Source: Hydrogenispora ethanolica (lineage in GTDB: Bacteria; Bacillota; UBA4882; UBA8346). From it: a stretch of 64,000 nucleotides of DNA. Below the pieces are notes generated by a model. It saw only the letters and a program-made list of their open reading frames with translations, was not told the DNA's origin and did not search any database. The stretch lies in the NCBI RefSeq assembly GCF_004340685.1, contig NZ_SLUN01000021.1, positions 1 through 64,000 of the forward strand, given 5' to 3'. Below are positions 18,150-26,592 of this stretch, piece after piece. The position numbers and the translations under genes are program-made. Position 1 is the stretch's first letter, and each line of letters begins with the position of its first letter.

Positions 18150-18392
18150 GACCTCTCCCCGCTCCCCTCCCCGGCGCAGTAAATTTGAGGGCTCATTCGA
18201 CGGGGAGGGGTCAATCGCTTGAAACCAGGGCCAATGTTTATGCAAAAAAGTAAGTCTTTACGCGAATCAACTACGGAAAATTTGGCCGGAGAGAAAACCC
18301 CCAAATCGGCAATAATTTGTGGCAATCCACCCCTCCCCGTCGAGTCTACCATCAGAAATAGCTTCGCCGGGGAGGGGATCGGGGGAGAGGTC
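18150..18392. repeat. Large nested inverted repeat (MITE-like)
   Basis: Outer arms: GACCTCTCCCC plus CCCCTCCCCGGCG at 18150-18176, inverted at 18365-18392. Inner arms: CGACGGGGAGGGGT at 18198-18211, inverted at 18329-18342. The right end runs into AGTTTTTAG. Partial relatives occur at 43780-43830 and 54640-54660 (CCTATCCCGGC, GACCTCTCCCC or GAGAGGGACGGGG fragments). No ORF encodes a transposase. Confidence 0.75.
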
Positions 18393-18533
18393 AGTTTTTA
18401 GACAATCAGCGCGGCAAGGATCAGTTTGATTCTAAAAACGTCTCTGTATAACCTTATTACGCATGAGTTTGCAAGATCACTTTAAAATATTCTTCGCAAA
18501 TTGAACGCAATTTCATTCGTTAGATGGCTTATA

Positions 18534-18580
18534 TAGCGCATCAAAAACGCCGGCTTATCGGCCGGGTTTATCACATCTTT
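18534..18580 (+). repeat. Partial two-hairpin repeat (module 2 only)
   Basis: CGGCTTATCGGCCGGGTTTATCACATCTTT resembles the second hairpin and end of the dispersed GTGATAAA element, directly upstream of the HAD gene's ribosome binding site. Module 1 is not recognisable. Confidence 0.45.
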
Positions 18581-18592
18581 GAGGAGGAGAGA

Positions 18593-19459
18593 ATGAAATA
18601 CTCATTACTGGCCATGGATTTGGATGGGACTTTGCTGAATACCCGGAACGAGATCTCCGCCGCCAACATCGCGGCGATCCAGGAGTTCCGGCGGCGCGGC
18701 GGGAAGGCGGTCATCTGCAGCGGGCGTTCGCCCTTGTCGACCCGTTGGATCGCGGCCACCGTCGGCCTGACGGAACCGATCATCGCCTACAATGGCGCCA
18801 TCATCCTGGAAGCGGATGGCCGGGTCCTCGAACGGACCGCGCTCGCGACTGACACCATCCTGTTGCTGCTGGAGCAATGCCGGTCGCGCGACCTTTACAT
18901 CCAGCTGTACGAGGGAGACGCGCTGCTGATTCCAGAGCGGAACCAGGCCAACGCGCGCTGGGTCGAGAACAACATTCCCGCCCTGGCGGAGTCCGGCGCC
19001 GATCCCGGACTGCGCGAGGCCTACCGCCGCAGTTGCAGCGTGCAACTGGTGGGCGATCTGGCGGAGTATGTCCGGACCCGGCGGCCGAAGATCGCCAAGG
19101 TCGCCATCTTCGAGCGCGGCGGCGGTTCGCTGGAGGCTTTCGCCCGGGAGTTGGAGCCCCAAAGCGCCCAGTTTGAGATCAGCAGCAGCCTGAACTTTCG
19201 GAATCTGGAGATCGCGCCGGCCGGGATCAGCAAGGCCACGTCGCTGCTGCGGCTGGCCGGGCGGCTGGGGATTCCGGTCGGGCAAGTGGCGGCCATCGGC
19301 GACAATTATAATGATCTGGGGATGCTGGGAGCGGCCGGACTGGGGATCGCCATGGGCAACGCGCCGGAGCCGGTGCGGGCGGCGGCGGGCGCGGTCACCG
19401 CGACCAACGATGACGACGGCTTGGCCCTGGCGATCCGTACCTTATTGATGGAAGATTGA
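18593..19459 (+). CDS. HAD-superfamily (Cof/IIB) sugar phosphatase
   Basis: A 288-residue HAD IIB phosphatase that dephosphorylates sugar phosphates or related metabolites in the cytosol. Motif I is MDLDGTLLNTRNEI at residues 7-20 (nucleophile Asp). Motif II is the Ser in VICSGRSPLSTRW (residue about 43). Motif IV is IGDNYNDLGMLGAAGLGIAM (residues about 235-254), and Lys lies in GISKATSLL before it. The cap is of type C2B. The ATG at 18593 follows GAGGAGGAGAGA. It lies 112 bp upstream of the promoter-led mur operon on the same strand. It may act on products of that pathway, but this is only proximity. Confidence 0.88.
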   Translation: MKYSLLAMDLDGTLLNTRNEISAANIAAIQEFRRRGGKAVICSGRSPLSTRWIAATVGLTEPIIAYNGAIILEADGRVLERTALATDTILLLLEQCRSRDLYIQLYEGDALLIPERNQANARWVENNIPALAESGADPGLREAYRRSCSVQLVGDLAEYVRTRRPKIAKVAIFERGGGSLEAFARELEPQSAQFEISSSLNFRNLEIAPAGISKATSLLRLAGRLGIPVGQVAAIGDNYNDLGMLGAAGLGIAMGNAPEPVRAAAGAVTATNDDDGLALAIRTLLMED

Positions 19460-19463
19460 AATA

Positions 19464-19487
19464 ATATTTTAATTATAATTAAAATAT
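19464..19487. promoter_or_regulatory. 24-bp perfect palindrome, candidate operator of the mur operon
   Basis: ATATTTTAATTA and its exact inverse TAATTAAAATAT meet without a spacer. The palindrome ends 1 bp before the -35 box of the following promoter, a good position for the RpiR/MurR-type regulator encoded in the operon. Confidence 0.6.
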
Positions 19488-19488
19488 A

Positions 19489-19517
19489 TTGAATTATTAT
19501 TTTAAACATCCTATAAT
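19489..19517 (+). promoter_or_regulatory. Sigma-A promoter of murQ-murR-murP-mupG
   Basis: -35 TTGAAT (19489-19494), a 17-bp spacer, and -10 TATAAT (19512-19517), about 54 bp before the murQ start. Confidence 0.75.
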
Positions 19518-19570
19518 AGAGTCATAATGATGGTAGCTTTACTGATAATAAGCGAAAGATAGGACAGGAA

Positions 19571-20494
19571 ATGGAACATTATCTGACATCTTTGACGACC
19601 GAATCACGCAATGAACGTTCCCGGCATATCGACGCGGCCAGTTCCCGCGATATTCTGCGGATCATGAACGAAGAGGACCAAAAAGTGGCCCTGGCGGTGC
19701 AGCAGGCCCTCCCCGCCGTGGAAACGGCGCTGGAATTCGCCTATGCCTCGTTGCGGGACGGCGGCCGTCTCATTTATATTGGAGCCGGGACCAGCGGCCG
19801 GCTGGGAGTCCTGGACGCGGTGGAATGCCCGCCGACCTTCAGTACCGACCCCGGCCAAGTGATCGGCCTGATGGCCGGCGGCGCCAATGCCTTCGTCAAG
19901 GCGGTCGAAGGCGCCGAGGACCAGCCGGAGCGGGGCGAGGAGGATCTGAAAGCCATCGGGCTCGGCGCCCGGGACACGGTGGTCGGCATCGCCGCCAGCG
20001 GCCGGACGCCCTATGTCATCGGAGCGCTACAATACGCACGCCGGATCGGGGCCAAGACCGTCGCGCTCTCCTGCAATGCGGACGCCCTGATCAGCCGGGA
20101 GGCCGATTGCGCCATCGAAGTGATCGTGGGGCCGGAGGTGCTGACCGGATCGACCCGGCTGAAGGCGGCCACCGCCCACAAGATGATCCTGAACATGCTC
20201 TCCACCGGGGCCATGATCCGGCTGGGCAAGGCCTATGAGAACCTGATGGTGGACGTCCATGTCAGCAACTATAAGCTCAGGGAGCGGGCCATCCGGATCA
20301 TCCGCCAAGTGACGGGCCGGACTGACGAAGCGGCCCGGGAGGCGCTGGCGGCGGCCGGAAATCAGGTCAAGACGGCCATCGTCATGCTGGAGGCCGGGGT
20401 TGCGGCGGATGAAGCCGATGAACGCTTGCGGCGGGCGGGCGGCCGGGTGCGCGAAGCGATCGCGCCGGCCGGCGCCGGATCGAACGAAGGGTAG
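19571..20494 (+). CDS. murQ: N-acetylmuramic acid 6-phosphate etherase
   Basis: A 307-residue SIS-domain enzyme that removes the lactyl ether from MurNAc-6-phosphate, giving GlcNAc-6-phosphate and D-lactate, in cytosolic cell-wall salvage. Diagnostic sequences are [14 protein letters not shown] near the N-terminus, [20 protein letters not shown] (residues about 63-82), [20 protein letters not shown], and [20 protein letters not shown] (residues about 190-210). The catalytic Glu of characterised MurQ enzymes lies in these segments. Length is normal. It is first gene of a four-gene operon with its own promoter. The Arg/Ala-rich C-terminal tail is slightly extended. Confidence 0.96.
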   Translation: MEHYLTSLTTESRNERSRHIDAASSRDILRIMNEEDQKVALAVQQALPAVETALEFAYASLRDGGRLIYIGAGTSGRLGVLDAVECPPTFSTDPGQVIGLMAGGANAFVKAVEGAEDQPERGEEDLKAIGLGARDTVVGIAASGRTPYVIGALQYARRIGAKTVALSCNADALISREADCAIEVIVGPEVLTGSTRLKAATAHKMILNMLSTGAMIRLGKAYENLMVDVHVSNYKLRERAIRIIRQVTGRTDEAAREALAAAGNQVKTAIVMLEAGVAADEADERLRRAGGRVREAIAPAGAGSNEG

Positions 20495-20503
20495 GGGAAG
20501 AGC

Positions 20504-21355
20504 ATGGCCAGCGGCGGAATGAGAATGATCGAAAACATGTTGGCGCAGCTTCCGGCCTCGGAACGCAAGATCGCCGAATATATCCTGGAACATCCCAGGG
20601 ATGTGGTCAACGGAACCGTGAGCGAGCTGGGGAGCCGGGCCGGCACCAGCGGCGCGGCAGTGATCCGGCTCTGCAAATCCCTGGGGCTCCAGGGCTATCA
20701 GGATCTGAAGGTCCGCATCGCGGCCGATCTGGCCAAACCGGCCGAACCGGGCTACCGCGACATCGAGCCCGGCGAGTCCTTCGAGGCCATCGTCCAGAAG
20801 ACCACCAGCAACAGCATTCAGAGCCTGCGCGATTCGGCGGAGATCATCAACTACGAGACGCTGCGGCAGGCGGTCGACGCCATGCTGCGCGCCGACAACG
20901 TTCATTTCTTCGGGATCGGCGCTTCCCACATCATCGCCATGGACGCCCAGCAGAAACTGCTCCGGATCAACAAGGGGGCCACGGCCTTCACCGACGCCCA
21001 TCTGGTGGCGTCGCTGATCGTCAACGCCAAGCCCGACGATCTGTTCTTTTGCATCTCCAACTCCGGCGAGACCCCGGAGGTCATCAAAGCGCTCTCCCTG
21101 GCCAGGGAGAGCGGGGTCAAGACCATCAGCCTGACCCGGTACGGCCAGTCCAGCGTGGCCGCGTTGGCGGATATCCGGCTCTATACCTCGTCCTATTCGA
21201 CGGAAGCGCCCTTCCGCAGCGCCGCGACATCCTCCCGCCTGGCCCAGCTGTTCATGATCGACATCCTGTTTCTGAGCATGGCCACGGCGCAGTATGAGAA
21301 GACCGTCGGCTATATCGATAAAACCCGCGAAGCCATTCAATTTTTAAAGCGATAG
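20504..21355 (+). CDS. murR: RpiR/MurR-family transcriptional regulator
   Basis: A 283-residue regulator with an N-terminal RpiR HTH (residues 1-75: AQLPASERKIAEYILEHP, then VSELGSRAGTSGAAVIRLCK) and a C-terminal SIS sugar-phosphate-binding domain (residues about 125-260, with FFGIGASHIIAMDA and CISNSGETPEVIKAL). It most likely senses MurNAc-6-P or GlcNAc-6-P and controls its own operon. It starts 9 bp after murQ, with AGGGGAAGAGC before the ATG. The palindrome at 19464-19487 is the obvious target candidate. Whether it represses or activates is unknown. Confidence 0.9.
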   Translation: MASGGMRMIENMLAQLPASERKIAEYILEHPRDVVNGTVSELGSRAGTSGAAVIRLCKSLGLQGYQDLKVRIAADLAKPAEPGYRDIEPGESFEAIVQKTTSNSIQSLRDSAEIINYETLRQAVDAMLRADNVHFFGIGASHIIAMDAQQKLLRINKGATAFTDAHLVASLIVNAKPDDLFFCISNSGETPEVIKALSLARESGVKTISLTRYGQSSVAALADIRLYTSSYSTEAPFRSAATSSRLAQLFMIDILFLSMATAQYEKTVGYIDKTREAIQFLKR

Positions 21356-21422
21356 TCCCAAATCAAGCGGAATTACCGGGTTCACCGGCATTATCCATAT
21401 TATGAAGGAGGAGCAGATTGAA

Positions 21423-22784
21423 ATGGCTGGAGAAGATCGAGTGCTTGCCCAAGAGATCTTGGAGCTATTGGGAGGGGCCGCCAATGTCGAGTCGTACGCC
21501 CAATGCATGACCCGGCTGCGCGTCACGCCGCGCGACGAGTCCCGGGTGGACCGGGCGGGCCTGAAAAAGCTGGACGGCGTGATGGGCCTGGTGGAGGAGG
21601 AGACCCTGCAGATTATCCTGGGGCCCGGAAAGGTGAATAAGGTGGCGGACGAGTTCGGAAAGCTGCTGGCCGGAGCGGGCGAGATCAGCCTGGAGGAACG
21701 GGCCGCCCTCAAACGGACGGAGCTGAAGCAGAAGAACGCCACGCCCTTCAAGCTCTTCTTGCGGCGGATCGCCAGCATCTTCATTCCGCTCATTCCGGCG
21801 CTGGTCGGTTCGGGCCTGATCATGGGCATCACCAAATTCGTCGTCCAGGCCGGATGGTTGAAGGCCGATTCCCAGCTGGCGCTGGTCCTCTCGGCCATCG
21901 GCGGCGGGCTCTTCGCCTATCTCGGCATTCTGGTCGGGATCAACGCGGCCAAGGAGTTCGGCGGTTCGCCGGCCCTGGGCGGCCTGGCCGGGATCCTGCT
22001 CATCAATCCGCAGATCGCCGGGATCAGCCTGTTCGGCGCGAACCTGGTGCCGGGACGGGGCGGCCTGATCGGCGTGCTTTTCGCGGCCATCTTCATCGCC
22101 CTGGTCGAAAAACGGGTGCGCCGCTTCGTGCCGCAGGCGCTGGACATCATCGTCACGCCCACGGTCTCGCTACTGATTACCGGAATCGTAACCTATATCG
22201 TCTTTATGCCCCTGGGCGGCCTGATCTCCGACGGCATCACCAAGGGACTGGTGGGAATCCTCCATCTGGGCGGCGTGGCCGCGGGCTTCATCCTCGGCGC
22301 CACCTTCCTGCCGCTGGTCGTGACCGGGCTGCATCAGGGCCTGACCCCGGTCCATCTGGAACTCATCAATTCGCTGGGCAACGACCCGCTGCTGCCGATC
22401 CTGGCGATGGGCGGCGCGGGACAGGTGGGCGCGGCCTTCGCCATCTACTTCAAGACCCGGAAGCCGCGGCTGAAACGGGCCATCGGCGGCGCGCTGCCCT
22501 CGGGGATGCTGGGCATCGGCGAGCCGCTGATCTTCGGCGTCACCCTGCCGCTGGGCCGGCCATTCCTCACGGCCTGTCTGGGCGCTGGAGTGGGCGCCGC
22601 CTTTCAGGCTTATTTCAAAGTTTCGACCATCGCCATCGGCATCTCCGGCCTGCCGCTGTCCTTCCTGGTCAGCGCCGGCCAGGTCTTCCTGTATCTGGCC
22701 GGACTGTTCCTGGCCTATCTCGCCGGGTTCATCTTCACCTACTTTTTCGGGTTCAACGATGAGCTGGCGGGTGAGTTCGATTGA
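21423..22784 (+). CDS. murP: PTS MurNAc-type EIIBC component
   Basis: A 453-residue membrane PTS permease. Residues 1-90 are the EIIB domain with the phosphorylated Cys in YAQCMTRLRV (residue about 25); the rest is EIIC with about ten hydrophobic segments (IPLIPALVGSGLIMGI, LGGLAGILLINPQIAGISLF, GALPSGMLGIGEPLIFGV). No EIIA is fused, as in MurP proteins that use a separate glucose-type EIIA. The ATG at 21423 follows AGGAGG at 10 nt. It imports and phosphorylates MurNAc or a MurNAc disaccharide. Its stop overlaps the mupG start by 4 bp. Confidence 0.93.
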   Translation: MAGEDRVLAQEILELLGGAANVESYAQCMTRLRVTPRDESRVDRAGLKKLDGVMGLVEEETLQIILGPGKVNKVADEFGKLLAGAGEISLEERAALKRTELKQKNATPFKLFLRRIASIFIPLIPALVGSGLIMGITKFVVQAGWLKADSQLALVLSAIGGGLFAYLGILVGINAAKEFGGSPALGGLAGILLINPQIAGISLFGANLVPGRGGLIGVLFAAIFIALVEKRVRRFVPQALDIIVTPTVSLLITGIVTYIVFMPLGGLISDGITKGLVGILHLGGVAAGFILGATFLPLVVTGLHQGLTPVHLELINSLGNDPLLPILAMGGAGQVGAAFAIYFKTRKPRLKRAIGGALPSGMLGIGEPLIFGVTLPLGRPFLTACLGAGVGAAFQAYFKVSTIAIGISGLPLSFLVSAGQVFLYLAGLFLAYLAGFIFTYFFGFNDELAGEFD

Positions 22785-23800
22785 TCGGCGTCTCCTTTTA
22801 CCTGAATGACCCCCTGGCCGAGCAGCGGCTGGCCGCGGCCGGGGCGCTGGGGGTGCGGCGGGCCTTCACCTCGCTGCACATCCCGGAGGAATCGGGCGAC
22901 TTGGCGGGCCGCGCCCGGCACCTGCTGCAACTTGCCCGGGAGCTGTGGATCGATGTCTACGCCGACGTCTCCTACCGAACCCCGGCCCATCTGGGGATCG
23001 ACGGTTTCGGGGATCTGGCGGCGCTGGGCGTGGCCGGGCTGCGGCTGGACGATTTCTTCGAACGGTCGGACATCATCGGGCTGGCGCGGCAATTCAAGAT
23101 CGCCCTCAACGCCAGCATCCTGCTGGAACGGGAATTGGATGAGCTGCTGGCGGCGGGGCTGCCCGCCGGCCAGCTCATCGCCTGGCACAACTTTTACCCG
23201 CGCCGCGAGACCGGGCTGGATGAGGGCTTCTTCCGGAGCCAGAACGAGCTTTTCCACAGGCGCGGGATCCCGGTCAGCGCCTACGTGCCGGGCGGCGGCG
23301 CGAAGCGCGGCCCGCTTTTTGAAGGATTGCCGACGCTGGAGAAGCACCGGGAGGGGGAGCCGTTCCCGGCCGCGCTGGAGCTCCTGGCCGCCGGGGCGGA
23401 CGATGTTTACATCGGCGATCCCGATCCCGGCCCGGGCCTCCTCGAACGGCTGGTTCAATGGCATCAGCTGGGCATCGCCCGGCTGCGCGTGGAGTCCGCC
23501 GTCTGGCCGCCGGGGGAGTATCCGCTCCGGCCCGACTGGGCCCGCGACGTGCTGCGGCTGATGAATACCCGCACCTCCGGGAGCGTCCCGCCGCAAAACA
23601 CCGTGGCCCGGCCCCGGGGGACCCTCACCATGGACAATGACAACTACGGCCGCTACCGCGGCGAGGTGCAGATCACCCTGCGCGACCTGGCGGCCGACCG
23701 GCGGGTCAACGTGATCGGCCGGATCATCGAAGCGGATCTGCCGCTGCTCGCCCGGATCCGTCCCGGTCAGCGATTGCTGCTGGAGAAGACGGAGGAGTAG
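22781..23800 (+). CDS. mupG: MupG-family 6-phospho-N-acetylmuramidase (DUF871)
   Basis: A 339-residue cytosolic protein with an N-terminal TIM barrel (residues 1 to about 230) and a small C-terminal domain (residues 240-339). Family marks are IGVSFYLNDP at the start, RRAFTSLHIPEE, WHNFYPRRETGLDEGFF (residues about 140-158) and TVARPRGTLTMDNDNYGRYR (residues about 284-303). Characterised MupG hydrolyses MurNAc-6P-GlcNAc to MurNAc-6P and GlcNAc. The TTG start overlaps the murP stop (TTGA), so synthesis is coupled. With MurP and MurQ it forms a full import, cleavage and de-etherification route for MurNAc-GlcNAc. Confidence 0.92.
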   Translation: MIGVSFYLNDPLAEQRLAAAGALGVRRAFTSLHIPEESGDLAGRARHLLQLARELWIDVYADVSYRTPAHLGIDGFGDLAALGVAGLRLDDFFERSDIIGLARQFKIALNASILLERELDELLAAGLPAGQLIAWHNFYPRRETGLDEGFFRSQNELFHRRGIPVSAYVPGGGAKRGPLFEGLPTLEKHREGEPFPAALELLAAGADDVYIGDPDPGPGLLERLVQWHQLGIARLRVESAVWPPGEYPLRPDWARDVLRLMNTRTSGSVPPQNTVARPRGTLTMDNDNYGRYRGEVQITLRDLAADRRVNVIGRIIEADLPLLARIRPGQRLLLEKTEE

Positions 23801-23847
23801 CCGCGGCGGGATTACTTCATATTTCACTCTTGAGACTTTTTCTGGTC

Positions 23848-23875
23848 AGGGGTTCGATTCCCTTTAGGTCCACCA
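23848..23875 (+). tRNA. tRNA 3'-end fragment, candidate attachment site
   Basis: AGGGG-TTCGATT-CCCTT forms a T-arm, followed by TAGGTCC, discriminator A and CCA. No 5' half (expected to begin GGACCTA) precedes it, and 23801-23847 does not fold into D or anticodon arms. Such 3' fragments commonly remain where an element has integrated into a tRNA gene. Accessory-type genes follow, but no integrase is seen. Confidence 0.6.
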
Positions 23876-23887
23876 AACATGAAGTTA

Positions 23888-23941
23888 AAGGGGCTGTTGG
23901 AAATGAACTTGTATGTTCATTTTGCAACAGCCCCTTTTTGG
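23888..23941 (+). terminator. Strong long-stem terminator
   Basis: GGGGCTGTTG pairs with GCAACAGCCCC, AATGAAC pairs with GTTCATT in the loop, and TTTTT follows. It lies just after the tRNA fragment. The remaining bases to 24134 hold no recognised feature. Confidence 0.85.
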
Positions 23942-24134
23942 TGACAATAAAAGATTGCAAAGGATAGGCATGGTCTATATTTAAATGAATAGACGCATAA
24001 TATTGCTACAAAGCCACGCTTCACTGTCAAGTTCAGTGAGAGTAGCCTAACAGTCCTGACCGGGTACTCATTGACAACTCAAGGCGACGGGGAAAGCGGG
24101 ACATTGTTAATCTATAAAAGGTGGAGTATTCAAA

Positions 24135-24569
24135 ATGGTCGGAGTAGAAATTGACATGGTTATTACAGACAGCTTGAAAGCATTGGAATTATACGAAAAG
24201 GTATTTGATCTCCAACGTGTTGAGGTTACAAATTTTCCTAGAGGTGAAAATGAAGTCATTTTTACCCTATATGGAGTACGCTTTCATATGTTGGATGAAA
24301 ACCCGAAATTCGGCTTAAAAGCGCCAATCCTGGATGAACCCCAATCGATTTGGTTTAACATCCTTGTTCCCGACATCAGGGAAACATTTTCAAAGGCGAT
24401 CAGCGCGGGCTGTATCGAAATCCAACCTGTAACCGAACTGCCCGATTATGGAGTGTCAAATGCCATATTCAGAGACGCTTTTGGCTATCAATGGATGCTG
24501 CATCAAATGTATAAGGAAGTGAGTTTTGAAGAACGTACACGACTTTGGGAGGAAAAAAGGGATAATTAA
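24135..24569 (+). CDS. VOC/glyoxalase-fold protein
   Basis: A 144-residue vicinal-oxygen-chelate (glyoxalase/bleomycin-resistance) domain with two beta-alpha-beta-beta-beta modules. Typical positions are SLKALELYEKVFDL in the first half, and IWFNILVPDIRETFSKAI then DAFGYQWMLHQMY in the second. The lack of a clear His/Glu metal quartet makes enzymatic function uncertain; many such proteins resemble PhnB/YdcJ-type proteins of unknown role. Codon use is more AT-rich than in the mur operon, fitting acquisition after the tRNA fragment. It is followed by DUF1905 45 bp downstream. Confidence 0.8.
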   Translation: MVGVEIDMVITDSLKALELYEKVFDLQRVEVTNFPRGENEVIFTLYGVRFHMLDENPKFGLKAPILDEPQSIWFNILVPDIRETFSKAISAGCIEIQPVTELPDYGVSNAIFRDAFGYQWMLHQMYKEVSFEERTRLWEEKRDN

Positions 24570-24614
24570 CAATTGGTGCATTATGAGCATAGCAAATTTG
24601 AAAGGAAAAGCATT

Positions 24615-24887
24615 ATGAATCCAAAAATCTATGAATTTGAAGCGGAAATCAAAAAAGTACCCGATATTGATGGCGCATATATTGAAATCCCATTTGACGT
24701 GAAAGCGGAATTTGGCAAAGGGCGCGTTCCCGTACACGCCACCTTTGACGGAGAACATTATAATGGTAGTGTGGTGCGAATGGGAACACCTTGCCACATC
24801 ATCGGCATTCGTAAAGATATCAGGGCAAAGATCGGGAAGCAGCCCGGAGACACGATAAAAGTCACTATCAGAGAAAGGGCAAAGTAG
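24615..24887 (+). CDS. DUF1905 domain protein
   Basis: A 90-residue small beta-barrel-like protein. [20 protein letters not shown] at the N-terminus, [20 protein letters not shown] in the middle and [19 protein letters not shown] at the end match the DUF1905 pattern. The ATG at 24615 follows AAAGGAAAAGCATT. DUF1905 genes often sit beside other small environmental-response genes such as VOC or YdeI-like proteins. The biochemical role is unknown. It ends 1 bp before the broken DUF1697 gene. Confidence 0.8.
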   Translation: MNPKIYEFEAEIKKVPDIDGAYIEIPFDVKAEFGKGRVPVHATFDGEHYNGSVVRMGTPCHIIGIRKDIRAKIGKQPGDTIKVTIRERAK

Positions 24888-24888
24888 C

Positions 24889-25445
24889 ATGAAAAACTAT
24901 ATTGCTCTCCTGCGAGGAATCAACGTAAGTGGCAATAATAAAATAATTATGTGACAGTTGAAGGAGGCGTTTCGACAAGCTGGTTTCACCGACGCGCAGA
25001 CGTATATTAACAGTGGGAATGTCATTTTTTCGAGCAATGACAGCGAAGAGGCACTTCAAGCGGTATGTGAGGCGCTGATCTCGGAACAATTCGGATTAAG
25101 CATATCCGTTGCGATTATCTCTGCTGAAGAACTCTCAGATGCACTTGATCACGCACCGGAATGGTGGAATATACCGAACGGCGCAAAGCACAATGCCATC
25201 TTTGTGATACAGCCCGCCACTGCGGAGAATGTTTGCGCCGAGGTTGACGAAATCAAGCCGGAATATGAAAAGGTTGCCTATTATGGTAAGGTCATCTTTA
25301 GTCTGCGCCTATGGAGACCTTTTCACGAACAAGATGGTCGAAGGTTTCCGGCACAAAGACATACCAAAGTATAACCGTCAGGAACTCAACTACGGCGATC
25401 AAACTGGCGCAGCTTACCGCGTCCACACAAAATCAGGGGATTTGA
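24889..25445 (+). pseudogene. DUF1697 gene, broken by a TGA and a frameshift
   Basis: Reading starts MKNYIALLRGINVSGNNKII, the DUF1697 N-terminus. An in-frame TGA follows after codon 21 (ATG TGA CAG TTG, where family members have a small or acidic residue). The frame then continues QLKEAFRQAGFTDAQTYINS. Near 25297 one base is missing (ATCTTT-AGTCTGCG); the other frame restores the family's SAPMETFSRTRWSKVSGTK to 25445. Two independent lesions argue for a true pseudogene, not a programmed event. The intact family length is about 180 aa. Confidence 0.8.
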
Positions 25446-25885
25446 TCGGAGGAGAACAATATGGTTGGTGGATTTGCTAAAGAAGCTGACTAAAGGAACT
25501 GAGGCTATACACCAGGTCTTCCCCGGCAAGACAGGGCAGGGGCGAAGCAAGTGTGAACAGTACTCCGAGACTGAAAATGGGCGCGAGCTTTTTTCATTGA
25601 GATTATCCCCCGTGAGACAAATGCCTATTCATAATAATACCATAAATTGGCTCGGTTTTCTTCGCGGGGACCGCCAAACTCCGGCTACGAGGCTTCGCCG
25701 AACGCGCCAGTAGGACTCGTGCCGACTCCACTGCAACGTCCTGAGTTCATCACCTCAACCTACCTGCCTTAAGGCCATGTGCAACAAGGTTTCATTTGCG
25801 TTTGGAAGGCGGACGAGCCGCCGTTTCTGAAGCTTTCGAACGGAGTTTTCGGATAGTATATATTTGGGTAATTCGTATAAGATAA

Positions 25886-25918
25886 ATATGACAATATTGT
25901 CATATGACATGGTTGTCA
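25886..25918. promoter_or_regulatory. Tandem TetR-type operators
   Basis: Two 14-bp sites of form TGACA-N4-TGTCA lie 16 bp apart: TGACAATATTGTCA (25889-25902, inside a perfect 20-bp palindrome) and TGACATGGTTGTCA (25905-25918). The second overlaps the -35 box of the tetR promoter, which implies autorepression. Confidence 0.7.
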
Positions 25919-25941
25919 CGTTAAGCGAGTTGTGTTATTAT
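25913..25941 (+). promoter_or_regulatory. Promoter of the TetR/methyltransferase pair
   Basis: -35 TTGTCA (25913-25918), 17-bp spacer, -10 TATTAT (25936-25941), 22 bp before the tetR GTG. Confidence 0.65.
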
Positions 25942-25963
25942 GTCTTTAAAAGGAGGTGATGGT

Positions 25964-26554
25964 GTGCCGAAAGATACTTTCCATAATTTAAGTGATGATA
26001 AGAAACGGAAAATTTTTGACGCCGCCGTACAGGAATTTTCAACCCGGCGGTTCAGCGAGGCATCCATCAACCAGATTGTGAAAGCCGCGGAAATACCCAG
26101 GGGAAGCTTCTATCAGTATTTTAGCGGTAAAGAGGACATCTTTTGTTATATGTTCGAAGAAATTCTAAAAGAAAAACGGGATGTTATTTGCCAGGTGGAA
26201 ACCATAGACTCGGATGACGATGTTTTCGAAAACTGTATGCAAGCAACCAGAGCTTCCTTTGAATGGGGTCGTTTAAATCCGAAATACAGCCAGATAGGCA
26301 TACTGATGGAGATAGACAACAGCGAATTCATTACCAAGCTCCGGGCCGCGTCGTTCGAAGGTTTGCGAAAAATGATCGAGCGTGATAAAGAACGCGGTCG
26401 CATAAAACCGGAAATCGATTCCGACCTGGTCGCGGATATGATTTATGCCCTGATTTGGAAGCAGTATTCCCTGGTCGGATTGGACGGGGACATGTTTTTC
26501 AAAAAAGTCAGCGATGGCTTCGCCATAATCAAGAAAGGAACCGCTGCTGTTTAA
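25964..26554 (+). CDS. TetR/AcrR-family regulator
   Basis: A 196-residue regulator. The N-terminal HTH covers residues about 10-55 (KIFDAAVQEFSTRRFSEASI, then IVKAAEIPRGSFYQYFSGKE). The C-terminal half is a helical ligand domain with no recognised specificity. The GTG start follows AAAGGAGGTGATG; a start 24 bp upstream would place the ribosome binding site inside the gene. It sits 38 bp ahead of the methyltransferase gene and behind two matching operators, so both genes are probably one autoregulated unit. Confidence 0.88.
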   Translation: MPKDTFHNLSDDKKRKIFDAAVQEFSTRRFSEASINQIVKAAEIPRGSFYQYFSGKEDIFCYMFEEILKEKRDVICQVETIDSDDDVFENCMQATRASFEWGRLNPKYSQIGILMEIDNSEFITKLRAASFEGLRKMIERDKERGRIKPEIDSDLVADMIYALIWKQYSLVGLDGDMFFKKVSDGFAIIKKGTAAV

Positions 26555-26592
26555 AGATTGAGTGATTACGAATACCTTATAGGAGGTCGGCC

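Larger units (their letters stand above)
25446..25963. other. Intergenic region with TetR operators and promoter
   Basis: This 518-bp gap has no convincing gene: the open frame at 25465-25713 is Arg/Thr-rich, without a ribosome binding site or recognisable family. The last 80 bp hold the operator and promoter described separately. Confidence 0.5.

Noticed and set aside
24952-24954. TGA in the DUF1697 gene as a selenocysteine codon
   Set aside because: Family members do not have Cys here, no SECIS-like hairpin was noticed, and a second lesion (frameshift) exists downstream.
25465-25713. 82-codon ORF between the DUF1697 pseudogene and tetR
   Set aside because: No ribosome binding site, low-complexity Arg/Thr C-terminus and no family. 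The first part overlaps the pseudogene's downstream flank.
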